In this document: positions 16,717 through 24,286 of the stretch, piece after piece
Numbering within the stretch: position 1 is the stretch's first letter
How the letters are laid out: every line of letters begins with the position of its first letter
Source of the DNA: Candidatus Thorarchaeota archaeon
GTDB taxonomy: Archaea > Asgardarchaeota > Thorarchaeia > Thorarchaeales > Thorarchaeaceae
Assembly: GCA_019057475.1 (NCBI GenBank)
Contig: DXJO01000007.1
Span: 1 to 64,000, forward strand
Length of the DNA stretch: 64,000 nt
Direction of reading: 5' to 3'
Made by a program: the position numbers and the translations under genes
The notes under the pieces: model-generated
Database searches by the model: none
Told to the model about the DNA's origin: nothing
Seen by the model: only the letters and a program-made list of their open reading frames with translations

Positions 16717-18123
16717 GTGAACAAGAGGATAGTCTCGGAACTTGCCAAGATTGTTGGCGAGGAATATGTATCCACCAGAGAGGATGTTCTCCTCACGTAT
16801 TCTGAGACTGCGTCTATGGCTAAAGACCCAGTGACTCCAGGGGCTGTAGTGCGACCCGGGTCTGCTGAGGAGGTATCGCAGATACTTCAGCTCTGCAACA
16901 AACACAAGATCTTGGTGACTCCGCGCTCAGGCGGATCTTCACTTCAGGGGGAAGCTATCCCCAAGCCGGACGGTTTGGTTGTTGAGCTCTTGCGAATCAA
17001 GGGTATCACTCTTCACAAGGAACTCAGGTCTGTAACAGTCGGAGCGGGCATGACATTTGGTGAGCTCGATAAGTTCCTGAATCAACATGATCTCTGGATT
17101 CCCATCGCCCCTGAATCAGCTTTGGTCTGTACAGTTGCGGGCAATGTGGCTGTCAACGGCGCGGGTACCGGATCTAGCGCTTACGGCAGTATTGCAGAGA
17201 TGGTCCTTGGCGTGGAGGTAGTTCTGCCGAATGGAGAGATCATACAGACGGGGTCAGAAGCGAACCCCAATGCTCCGGGCCCATTCCTAAGATATGCCTT
17301 CGGGCCAGACCTAACAGGGTTGTTCATTGGGTCTCTTGGAAGTCTTGGAATCATAACGAAGGTTTCCCTGAAGACCTACAAGCGAATGCATCACTTTCAC
17401 TACGAAACATATGGATTCGACACGGCTGAGCAGGCTGAGAAGTTCCTTATAGAGATTAAGAACAATGATGTCCTCCCGATGTTTGCGTCCATCTACGAAG
17501 GCCCGGTGCTCAGCTTCTTTATGGACATGGTGGGTGAGGAGTACGGAATTCCGGAACATGAATGGCCCGATAGGACAATTTCAATGACAATTGGTCGACT
17601 CAGGGAAGACCAACTGAAGAGCGACGTTAGGAAAGCCAAGGAGATTTGTGAGCAACTTGGTGGACACGTGATAGGCATCAGTGAATTGCCACAAGGAGAA
17701 TGGGACGGCCGCCTCTGGGTCTTTGTGAGAACGTGTTACATACACGGCTGGCACTGGCGCACCCTGTACCATCATCAAACGCCTACGAACTCTCATCGCT
17801 CAGTGGAAGAGATAACGGCTGCCATGGATGAGCATGGATTTCTTGGGCACACCGCCGGATTCCTCTCTGGGCATGCCAGTTTCAACCTTTATCCCCATTT
17901 TTATTTTGATCCGCTCGACAGAGAAGAAGAACACATGATACGCGCTGCGCATGATGAGCTCGCTACTGCGCTCTACAAGACAGGGGCAGTTCCATTCAAA
18001 CTCGCAGAGTACTGGAAGGGCCGCATGGAAGGAATGGAGGACTACATGAAGCTCCTCTCCGCAATCAAAGAAGCGCTCGACCCTAACGGAATACTTAACC
18101 CGGGTGTACTTGGAGGCATATGA
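16717..18123 (+). CDS. FAD-linked dehydrogenase, GlcD-like, second of a tandem pair
   Basis: About 468 residues. I choose GTG 16717: it follows AGAGGAG at a good distance and makes the protein align with its upstream paralogue from the first residue (Lys-Arg-Ile-Val-Ser-Glu-Leu against Gln-Lys-Val-Val-Asp-Glu-Leu). A GTG at 16687 overlapping the previous stop would add ten unmatched residues. It keeps Pro-Arg-Ser-Gly-Gly-Ser-Ser-Leu-Gln-Gly-Glu and the His-rich Gly-Trp-His-Trp-Arg and Tyr-His-His-Gln-Thr segments. The two copies are very similar along their whole length, so this is a gene duplication, yet both appear intact. It may form a heterodimer with the first copy and pass electrons to the iron-sulfur protein encoded next. 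Confidence 0.85.
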   Translation: MNKRIVSELAKIVGEEYVSTREDVLLTYSETASMAKDPVTPGAVVRPGSAEEVSQILQLCNKHKILVTPRSGGSSLQGEAIPKPDGLVVELLRIKGITLHKELRSVTVGAGMTFGELDKFLNQHDLWIPIAPESALVCTVAGNVAVNGAGTGSSAYGSIAEMVLGVEVVLPNGEIIQTGSEANPNAPGPFLRYAFGPDLTGLFIGSLGSLGIITKVSLKTYKRMHHFHYETYGFDTAEQAEKFLIEIKNNDVLPMFASIYEGPVLSFFMDMVGEEYGIPEHEWPDRTISMTIGRLREDQLKSDVRKAKEICEQLGGHVIGISELPQGEWDGRLWVFVRTCYIHGWHWRTLYHHQTPTNSHRSVEEITAAMDEHGFLGHTAGFLSGHASFNLYPHFYFDPLDREEEHMIRAAHDELATALYKTGAVPFKLAEYWKGRMEGMEDYMKLLSAIKEALDPNGILNPGVLGGI

Positions 18124-18126
18124 GAA

Positions 18127-19290
18127 ATGACTGAGATTGACCTAGAAGAACTGATGGAAAACTTGGCGCAGTGTCGCAGATGTGGAATCTGCCGCGATGC
18201 TGTGTATGAAGACATGGGTTTTGACGGCATATGTCCTGTCTGGAAGAACACAGCAGGCTTTGAAACGAGCTTCATGCGAGGGAAACTCATGATTGCCATT
18301 GCCCTGCTTGAAGGACGGCTTGAGAAGACAGCAGACAACGCGGAAGCCCTATACTCATGTTCGCTCTGTGGGAACTGTACTGAGATATGTGCAGCGGAGT
18401 TTGATCCAACAAAGTCGCTTGAGTTGGCTAGGGCGGTTCTGAGTGACATCCCCAATGAGGTGCGGGATGCCATTGCAGAGAGGATTTTGACCACCAACAA
18501 TCCGTATGTCACGGACAAGAAAGGAAAACGCGACTGGGTAGCGGAGCTGGGGTTTGAGCCTCCAACCAAGGCTGACACGCTATACTACTTCGGATGCACT
18601 GCAGGCATGAAACTGCCCGAAACCGCCAAAGCAGCAGCGAAGCTGCTTAAGGCGGCGGGTATCGAGTTTGCGGTTCTAGAGGACGAGCCATGCTGTGGGT
18701 CCGTTATGATTCGAACAGGTCGACTCCAAGATGCCAAAGAAAATGCGAAGAAGGTGCTTGAATCAATCCAAGAGTCAGGAGCCAAGATTGTTCTCGTATC
18801 ATGTGCTGGCTGCCTCAAGACTCTGAGAAAGGATTATCCTGAGAAATTCAACCTGTCCATGCCCAAGGTAGTCCACTTCGTTGAGCACTTCCTAGAACTT
18901 GTTAAGAGCGGAAAAATCAAGCTCAAACCTCTAGGTGAGAACGTGAAGATTACATATCATGACCCCTGTCACATGGGTCGAGAGTTAGGCATCTACGAAG
19001 AGCCGAGAGACCTACTGAAGGCGATACCGGGGGTAGAACTCGTAGAGATGGAAACCAACAGGCGAGCTGCAATGTGCTGTGGAGCTGGAGGCGGGTTGCG
19101 CTCATATGATCCAGAACTCTCCAAGAAAATCGCAGCTGATAGAGTCAGAGAAGCTGAAAACGCAGGTGCGGAGATTATCGCCAATGCCTGCCCCTTCTGT
19201 GAGCAAAATCTCGAAAGCGGTGCCAAACTAATAGATAGCTCGATAGGAGTGGCCGACATTGTGGACCTCATTGTGGATCTTATTGAGTGA
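18127..19290 (+). CDS. CCG-domain iron-sulfur subunit of the dehydrogenase module
   Basis: 387 residues, beginning three bases after the flavoprotein stop. Two ferredoxin-type motifs lie at the N-terminus: Cys-Arg-Arg-Cys-Gly-Ile-Cys with a later Cys-Pro, and Cys-Ser-Leu-Cys-Gly-Asn-Cys-Thr-Glu-Ile-Cys. Two CCG domains follow: Phe-Gly-Cys with Pro-Cys-Cys-Gly and Cys-Ala-Gly-Cys, then His-Asp-Pro-Cys-His-Met-Gly-Arg with Met-Cys-Cys-Gly-Ala-Gly-Gly-Gly. It matches the HdrD/GlcF/LldE type and would take electrons from the two flavoproteins. It is homologous in layout to the protein encoded at 4352-5548 but clearly diverged. The transcript probably ends in the folded T-rich element at 19337-19405. 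Confidence 0.88.
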   Translation: MTEIDLEELMENLAQCRRCGICRDAVYEDMGFDGICPVWKNTAGFETSFMRGKLMIAIALLEGRLEKTADNAEALYSCSLCGNCTEICAAEFDPTKSLELARAVLSDIPNEVRDAIAERILTTNNPYVTDKKGKRDWVAELGFEPPTKADTLYYFGCTAGMKLPETAKAAAKLLKAAGIEFAVLEDEPCCGSVMIRTGRLQDAKENAKKVLESIQESGAKIVLVSCAGCLKTLRKDYPEKFNLSMPKVVHFVEHFLELVKSGKIKLKPLGENVKITYHDPCHMGRELGIYEEPRDLLKAIPGVELVEMETNRRAAMCCGAGGGLRSYDPELSKKIAADRVREAENAGAEIIANACPFCEQNLESGAKLIDSSIGVADIVDLIVDLIE

Positions 19291-19336
19291 TTATCAACTA
19301 GTCCGAATTGATCTGCACAGTTTGCATTAAGAAGAA

Positions 19337-19405
19337 GGTGGACGTCTGGCAGACTCCCTGACTTGGCAGCCAAGACATGGCTTTAAGGTCCACCCTCTTT
19401 TTTTT
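19337..19405 (+). ncRNA. Folded element ending in T8: terminator or small RNA
   Basis: GGTGGAC (19337-19343) pairs with GTCCACC (19388-19394), closing a region with two more hairpins: GTCT-GGC-AGAC (19344-19354) and CTTGG-CAG-CCAAG (19362-19374). Together they make a three-way junction. The second hairpin competes with AGCCA/TGGCT (19369-19373 with 19379-19383), so two folds are possible. Eight T follow at 19398-19405. It lies 46 bp after the iron-sulfur gene. At least it is a terminator; the branched fold is more than a terminator needs. The rest of the 404-bp gap (19406-19694) holds the promoter of the next gene (TTTAAAA near 19637) and nothing else I can see. Confidence 0.5.
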
Positions 19406-19694
19406 GAACGTGAAGCCCCTGCGCTCTCACTGGAACGCCTCCCTCTGAACCATAAGGTGAGAGTAGAATCTCCCTGCAGACGGACATTCTTTTGGGCATA
19501 CCAATGCAGAGTGTTGTCCAATTGCTTGAACTACTCGCGGAGCAACGGGCATCGACCAGTCGTCCGTTCCATACAATGTCAACAACACGAAATAAGCTTA
19601 TTGTTCTATGAGTATAGAATTCTACGGGCATAAAACTTTAAAACCAACCTCATCATGGAGCTGGAGCAGACACAATCGAGTGTGAGGCGGTATA

Positions 19695-20762
19695 ATGGAT
19701 GACATTAAGGTAGCCCTCATTGGCATAGGTAATTGTGCAAGCGCTCTTGTGCAGGGTGTTGAATTCTATAAGAATGCAAAAGCGAACGGTGATGTGATTG
19801 GACTCAATCACACGGATTTCGCAGGATATCATGTTCGCGACATCAAGTTCGTGGCAGCCTTTGACGTTGTTGAAGGCAAAGTAGGGCTTGACCTCTCAGA
19901 GGCTGTGTTCGCAGAACCGAACAACGTGATGCGGTTCAGTGAGGTACCAAAGACAGGCATCAAGGTTCTCAGAGGGCCGCTACTCGATGGTGTTGATGAC
20001 AACCTTCGAGCCCTTGTCAAGATATCCAATGACAAGGAAGCAGATGCTGCCAAAGCCCTAAAGGAATCAGGGGCTGAGATGGCAATCAATCTATTACCCG
20101 GCTCTGCCCAAGAAGCGACGGAGTTCTATGCCAATGCATGTCTTGAGGCCGGCTGTGCGTTCATCAATGGCACACCCATAGAGATCGCTTCAAACCCGGA
20201 ATGGAACAGGAAGTTCAACGAGAGGGGAATCCCGCTCGTCGGTGACGACATCCAGGACCAACTTGGTTCAACTGTACTCCACAGAAACATTCTGCAATTG
20301 CTAGTTTCTCGAGGTGTACGTGTGGACAAGAGCTACCAGCTCGACGTAGGAGGAGGCGCAGAATCACTCGATTCTCATTATCGCGGACGCCTGCGAAAGC
20401 GGGATATAAAGACCTCTGCAATCAGTCAAGATCTCCCATACGACGCACCCCTTGTCGCAGGTTCTTCTGATTACGTTCAATTCATGAACAATGAACGCGA
20501 GTCATACTTCTATGTGCACGGAAGGCAGTTTGGAGGAGCACCAATCACAATAGACATACGGGTGGAAATGACTGACGGACCGAATGCAGGACCAATCCTC
20601 CTTGATGCGATTAGAGGGACTAAGCTTGCATTGAAGAGAGAGATAGGTGGGGCACTCGAATCCATATCGGCTTATGGCTTCAAGAAACCGCCAAAACCCA
20701 CGACAATGTATCGTGCGGAGAGATGGGTTGAGGAGTTCCTACTGAACAAGAGAAGGCTGTGA
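19695..20762 (+). CDS. ino1: Inositol-1-phosphate synthase
   Basis: 355 residues of the archaeal/actinobacterial short form of myo-inositol-1-phosphate synthase, which converts glucose-6-phosphate to L-myo-inositol-1-phosphate using NAD. The NAD-binding start Val-Ala-Leu-Ile-Gly-Ile-Gly-Asn-Cys-Ala-Ser-Ala-Leu is clear. Further signatures are Phe-Val-Ala-Ala-Phe-Asp-Val, Ala-Phe-Ile-Asn-Gly-Thr-Pro, Leu-Val-Gly-Asp-Asp-Ile-Gln-Asp-Gln-Leu-Gly-Ser-Thr and Leu-Asp-Val-Gly-Gly-Gly-Ala-Glu. Inositol phosphate is used for archaeal phospholipid head groups or solutes. ATG 19695 has GAGGCGG upstream and a TTTAAAA box about 55 nt before it. Confidence 0.93.
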   Translation: MDDIKVALIGIGNCASALVQGVEFYKNAKANGDVIGLNHTDFAGYHVRDIKFVAAFDVVEGKVGLDLSEAVFAEPNNVMRFSEVPKTGIKVLRGPLLDGVDDNLRALVKISNDKEADAAKALKESGAEMAINLLPGSAQEATEFYANACLEAGCAFINGTPIEIASNPEWNRKFNERGIPLVGDDIQDQLGSTVLHRNILQLLVSRGVRVDKSYQLDVGGGAESLDSHYRGRLRKRDIKTSAISQDLPYDAPLVAGSSDYVQFMNNERESYFYVHGRQFGGAPITIDIRVEMTDGPNAGPILLDAIRGTKLALKREIGGALESISAYGFKKPPKPTTMYRAERWVEEFLLNKRRL

Positions 20763-20767
20763 AGGAG

Positions 20768-21172
20768 CTAGTCGTAGACCTTCAAGTACTGCTCAAGAAG
20801 GCGTTTCAGCGATGCTAAGTCATGTAGGACTATAAACTCGGTTTCATTGCCAGTTTCCTCAAGTGTCTCATTGAATGCAACTACACTCGCAAAGGTCTTC
20901 TGCAGCTCTTCCTTGGCAGCCTTGGTCTTGGCAGAAGCATCGAATACGACTATCTTGCTTTCGGGCTCAAAGTTGATGACAATGCTCCTCTTCAGGTACA
21001 TTACCTTCTTGCATTTGGGACATTGCACCCGATTAGCCTTACCGGACTTCAGGTTCCTGATAAGACTGCGATCATCATGCAGGTCGATGTGATCGATGGC
21101 CTCAGCTTCATACATTTTATTGCACTTCTCGCATGTCACTTCGACTGTTTTTGTTCCGACCATCGTCATCAC
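20768..21172 (-). CDS. CpXC-type zinc-ribbon protein
   Basis: 134 residues. The N-terminal half fits the CpXC pattern: Val-Thr-Cys-Glu-Lys-Cys, an acidic spacer with Asp-Asp-Arg-Ser-Leu-Ile-Arg-Asn-Leu-Lys-Ser-Gly, then Gln-Cys-Pro-Lys-Cys-Lys-Lys-Val-Met-Tyr and a strand with Val-Ile-Asn-Phe. The two cysteine pairs should bind one zinc. The C-terminal half is helical and ends in Leu-Lys-Arg-Leu-Leu-Glu-Gln-Tyr. CpXC proteins have no well-defined role. The gene converges with the inositol-phosphate synthase gene, five bases apart. The start could be ATG 21172 or ATG 21169. Confidence 0.7.
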   Translation of the reverse strand: MMTMVGTKTVEVTCEKCNKMYEAEAIDHIDLHDDRSLIRNLKSGKANRVQCPKCKKVMYLKRSIVINFEPESKIVVFDASAKTKAAKEELQKTFASVVAFNETLEETGNETEFIVLHDLASLKRLLEQYLKVYD

Positions 21173-21271
21173 CTTAGTTCTCTAGAAACAGTTTGGAACA
21201 CCTCTTAAGAGTTGTGAACAGCGTCATCCCTGACGATGTAAGAAACATGGAAACGAGAGGTTTTGCAGCCT

Positions 21272-21697
21272 CTATTTCGTGACATCTTCCACGCGAACTT
21301 TCTTCACGCCATCAAGTACCGTGAGTGCGCTCTTGAGGTCATCCAGACTTGTGTTCAACTGCTTCGCGCTGAAGTAGCATTCGTAAAAGCAACGCGTTCC
21401 TCTAAGACATACACCCGTTGAGAAAAGCAAGTCCACGAGTCCTGACTTCTTGAATATCTGCGATAGCTTGGTGAGGAAATCGTTTGTCAGCTTGCCAATT
21501 TCGAGACTCAAGAACGTTACGTCACTGCTATCAAGAGGGAAGATTTTGATCAACCGGTCTTTCAACACTAGGACCATAAGTCCCTTGCTTGTCCCCATAG
21601 CTGCCTTGAATGCAGCTGGAAACGCCACTGTTTTGCTGTCGTCAAAGACCAGAACTTTTCCTGCTGTTGCGCCTTCGTATTCGGAGTCCCCGGACAT
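21272..21697 (-). CDS. Small protein with an AbrB/MraZ-like N-terminus
   Basis: 141 residues, family not recognised. Residues about 12-55 (Gly-Lys-Val-Leu-Val-Phe-Asp-Asp-Ser, Phe-Pro-Ala-Ala-Phe, then Leu-Met-Val-Leu-Val-Leu-Lys-Asp-Arg-Leu-Ile-Lys-Ile-Phe-Pro) resemble a swapped-hairpin DNA-binding domain of the AbrB/SpoVT kind. The C-terminal part ends Leu-Asp-Gly-Val-Lys-Lys-Val-Arg-Val, like a small ferredoxin-like or ACT strand. A DNA-binding regulator is possible but unproven. A ribosome-site-like AGGCGAT precedes the ATG. Confidence 0.55.
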   Translation of the reverse strand: MSGDSEYEGATAGKVLVFDDSKTVAFPAAFKAAMGTSKGLMVLVLKDRLIKIFPLDSSDVTFLSLEIGKLTNDFLTKLSQIFKKSGLVDLLFSTGVCLRGTRCFYECYFSAKQLNTSLDDLKSALTVLDGVKKVRVEDVTK

Positions 21698-21833
21698 CTT
21701 ATCGCCTTCTTGAGTAAGTAGTGACCTCGCTGACTGGGTCCAATTCTATGAGTTCACCCTCTCTATTATAAATGATGTTCTGCTCTCATGAATGTTCATA
21801 TTACTAGAGTGACACCAAGAGTGTGCTGTTTTT

Positions 21834-21883
21834 GAGGAGCATTACGACATTCAGAGTTGAGTGATGCGGCGTATGAGCTCCTC
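21834..21883. other. Long imperfect hairpin in a gene-free gap
   Basis: GAGGAGC (21834-21840) pairs with GCTCCTC (21877-21883). Inside, ATTACG pairs with CGTAT, and CATTCA-GAGT-TGAGTG forms the tip. The whole is a 50-nt stem in the 760-bp gap 21698-22457, which holds no convincing gene. It may be part of, or lie just before, the structured RNA candidate at 22076-22369. Confidence 0.4.
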
Positions 21884-22075
21884 TAGAAGATTGCCTCCAG
21901 GGAGATACCGTCGGGTGTCGGACCTGCGAACACAGAGCCAATGTGAATACCGGCTTCATCTAAAGAGGGTACACGGCGACCTGCCTTCGGATGCAAGTGT
22001 GCGGGGTAGCAACAGCTGCCAAGAACTTGGACAATTTTGGGCATTTTGTAGGTGGTTATAACATACTGCTCAGGA

Positions 22076-22369
22076 TTGAGTGGTGTGGAGGTTCAATGCT
22101 GATTGCTATGACCAGATTTCTCCTGAGGAGTCTGTGAGCAGTAACGACCCCACCATGGCAAATACTATGGAAATATCGTTTGCAGCTACGAGTTCTGGTA
22201 ATCGTAGCTTCGTAAAGCAGCGAACAGAAACCTGGTGCCAACAGAGGGACAATGTCCCAGTGAAGTCGGGCAAAGCTCACGACACTGCATCTGGCTCAGG
22301 CCTGATGCAGGCTGGCGACTGCGGTCGTGAGAAGGGTGGAACACAGAAGTTTCTTAATGGTTCACTCAA
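22076..22369 (+). ncRNA. Candidate structured RNA of about 290 nt (RNase P RNA-like?)
   Basis: TTGAGTG (22076-22082) pairs with CACTCAA (22363-22369) and could close the molecule. Inside are consecutive stems: ATTGCT/AGCAGT with CTCC-TGA-GGAG at its tip (22102-22142), AGCTACGA/TCGTAGCT (22184-22209), GGGAC-AAT-GTCCC (22246-22258), and CTCACGAC/GTCGTGAG (22276-22331) around CTGCATC/GATGCAG. A TTATAA box lies at 22056-22061. GTGCCAACAGAG before the third stem and ACAGAA near the 3' end recall RNase P elements II and V, and the length fits. The invariant element I (GGAAA-G-TC type) is not clear, so RNase P is only a suggestion. Codon content of the overlapping open frames looks non-protein. Confidence 0.4.
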
Positions 22370-22457
22370 CCAGTTAGAGAACTAAACAGGTCATGCAACC
22401 ACTCAGCAGCTTGAAACACAGAGGTTTTTTACGGATTGACTTCTACCCTTAGTCACC

Positions 22458-22874
22458 ATGGGTTATGAGTTGGAGAACTTCCTCACACGCGTGATGAGTT
22501 CAAAGAGAACGCTGAAGGAAGTCTACTATACGACAAGAGACTCCGAAACAAAGTCTGACGCAAAGGAATTGGTTGTCGCAGCGATATCCTTGCAGAAGAC
22601 ATTGGAAGACCTACTAAACATGAAAAGGAAGGTCCGGGTTGCGACTAAGGTGTTGGAAGACCGAAAAGCAGTCCTATCACTGAGCAAGTGGACCAAGGCA
22701 TTGCCAAGAAGAGTCGATAGCTACACGAAGAAGAAGGGAAAATTCAAACAGGATCACCTTCACAAATACCAGGACAGCCTGCTCGAGTATATCGAGAAGA
22801 TTGGTGAGGAACTGGCGAAGTGGATTATCGATATTGAAACTCTGAGTGAGATACCTCGACCCCCAAAGAAGTAA
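22458..22874 (+). CDS. Small basic helical protein, unknown
   Basis: 138 residues, almost wholly helical by composition and rich in Lys (about one in five). It has no cysteines, membrane segment or known motif. The pattern of Leu/Val every three to four residues (for example Leu-Gln-Lys-Thr-Leu-Glu-Asp-Leu-Leu) suggests a helical bundle or coiled coil, perhaps nucleic-acid-binding. It ends Pro-Arg-Pro-Pro-Lys-Lys. The ATG has no ribosome site, and a T-rich element about 28 nt upstream could serve as its TATA box. It converges with the release factor gene, 14 bp apart. Confidence 0.6.
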   Translation: MGYELENFLTRVMSSKRTLKEVYYTTRDSETKSDAKELVVAAISLQKTLEDLLNMKRKVRVATKVLEDRKAVLSLSKWTKALPRRVDSYTKKKGKFKQDHLHKYQDSLLEYIEKIGEELAKWIIDIETLSEIPRPPKK

Positions 22875-22888
22875 ATGATGTGCCCGCG

Positions 22889-23968
22889 TTACCAGCGCAG
22901 CCTGGCCGCTACACCACCGAATGATTTCAACTGTGCACCCGACTCGGTCTGGCTTGAGAACACCATCACTTCAGAACCATAAGTCTGCGCTTTATTCATG
23001 AACTCGTCAACAAGGTCCATGTCATCCTCAATGACCAGTATCGTACGCACTCTGCCTGCTTGAAGGGCTTCAAGGACCTCCTTCTTACCGTAGGTTACTA
23101 TTGCATTGCCCTTCATCAAGTCCCCCATGAAAGCATCCCACGCCTGGCGCTCAGCGTAGATCTCCGTTTCTTTCAAGATTCGAGAGGCTTCCTTCATCGC
23201 CTGATACAAGCCAGTTTCGTCAATAATACTGACGGGTATTATTTTCTCAGCAACCTTCTCTCTCAAACGGTAGTCTAGGTCTCCCTTCTCTAGGAACTCC
23301 TGTGCACGAATTGTGTTGCCCCCAAGAACAATGGCATCAACGTTCTCTAGATTCTCCACGAGAAGCTTGTTCAGTAACCGTCCAACGAATTTGAAGAACT
23401 CAACCATCTTCTCATCACGTAAGCGATCGTAACGTTTGGCGCTTTGGCCTCCTGCACGTGTTTTCCCGATGATGAAGAAATCTTCGTCTCGGATAAGCTC
23501 CATGTGTTTTCCACGGAGATAGCCAACTGTGACTTTGCCACCCTCAATCAATACGATTACGACCAGGCTCTTAGGTCGCGTCATGTCCTCAAGCTCTTCA
23601 AGATTAAACTCTCGACCACAGATATAGCTGAACTGAGAGATTGGAGAAAGTGGAATCACAATCTCGCGTATCTCCTCGTTTGTACCACCTTCCTCTTTGA
23701 CGCCGTAGAAGAATGCAATACCATTCTCTGGAATCGAACCTATCTTCGTCAACTCGCTTAGTATCGCAGTCAAATTATCAGATACGTTCTTTCTGTTTTG
23801 CTTGCTCTTTATGTTCTCAGCACCAGCTAGTTCAGCCTTGACAAATGAAATCGTGTCAGTCAAGTTCTTCGTTGGGGGAACGTAGATTGTCGTGAAAGAA
23901 CTGTGTCGACCCTGATGCGCTCTAAGCTGATGCACCTTGCGCCTCAGGCGTTGTCTTTCGGCCTCCAT
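22889..23968 (-). CDS. prf1: Peptide chain release factor aRF1
   Basis: 359 residues of the aRF1/eRF1 family, which reads all three stop codons and triggers peptide release on the ribosome. The stop-codon loop NIKS is at residues 52-55, the second recognition motif YxCxxxF at 115-121 (Tyr-Ile-Cys-Gly-Arg-Glu-Phe), and the catalytic Gly-Gly-Gln at 173-175 in Arg-Ala-Gly-Gly-Gln-Ser-Ala-Lys-Arg. All three are intact. Archaeal members usually have about 400-420 residues, so this copy is some 50 shorter, mostly in the C-terminal domain. The protein starts with a basic segment, Arg-Arg-Lys-Val-His. Confidence 0.93.
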   Translation of the reverse strand: MEAERQRLRRKVHQLRAHQGRHSSFTTIYVPPTKNLTDTISFVKAELAGAENIKSKQNRKNVSDNLTAILSELTKIGSIPENGIAFFYGVKEEGGTNEEIREIVIPLSPISQFSYICGREFNLEELEDMTRPKSLVVIVLIEGGKVTVGYLRGKHMELIRDEDFFIIGKTRAGGQSAKRYDRLRDEKMVEFFKFVGRLLNKLLVENLENVDAIVLGGNTIRAQEFLEKGDLDYRLREKVAEKIIPVSIIDETGLYQAMKEASRILKETEIYAERQAWDAFMGDLMKGNAIVTYGKKEVLEALQAGRVRTILVIEDDMDLVDEFMNKAQTYGSEVMVFSSQTESGAQLKSFGGVAARLRW

Positions 23969-24286
23969 GTTCTATCACCTACTTTGTCGGATTAGTGCGA
24001 ATGTCAACAGAGAATTAGTTGTCGTCCGGCAACTGAAAGAAATGCAGGCTAGACCGTATTTTAAGGTTGTGAACTAGCAGGGCAGATTGCCTGCTGCAGT
24101 CTGTAAATTGCGGCCTTCGACGTGGGCGAATTGATGACCATGCCTTATTTGGAGCTTCTCTTTAGGTACTAGCGTATATGGTATGCTAGAGTGCCGCTGC
24201 TCTTACGCTGATTTCTATTCTGAAAAATAAGAGAGTGGCATGGAAAATTCCAAAGAATTCTCCACACCGTTTACCAGATAGGATTC
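23969..24286. other. Gene-free gap between aRF1 and the LamG-type gene
   Basis: The aRF1 promoter is probably the minus-strand CTTAAAATACGG element near 24055-24066. A hairpin AGCAGG-GCA / TGC-CTGCT lies at about 24077-24096. A broken inverted repeat with AATTC/GAATT just before 24287 could end the transcript of the LamG-type gene. I see no coding signal here. Confidence 0.35.

Noticed and set aside
19291-19694. Possible tRNA in the hairpin-rich gap
   Set aside because: The three-way fold lacks a T-loop, an anticodon arm of proper size and an acceptor end, so it is not a tRNA.
22080-22385. A 101-codon plus-strand frame in the structured gap
   Set aside because: Its composition looks random for a protein and it coincides with consecutive RNA-like stems.
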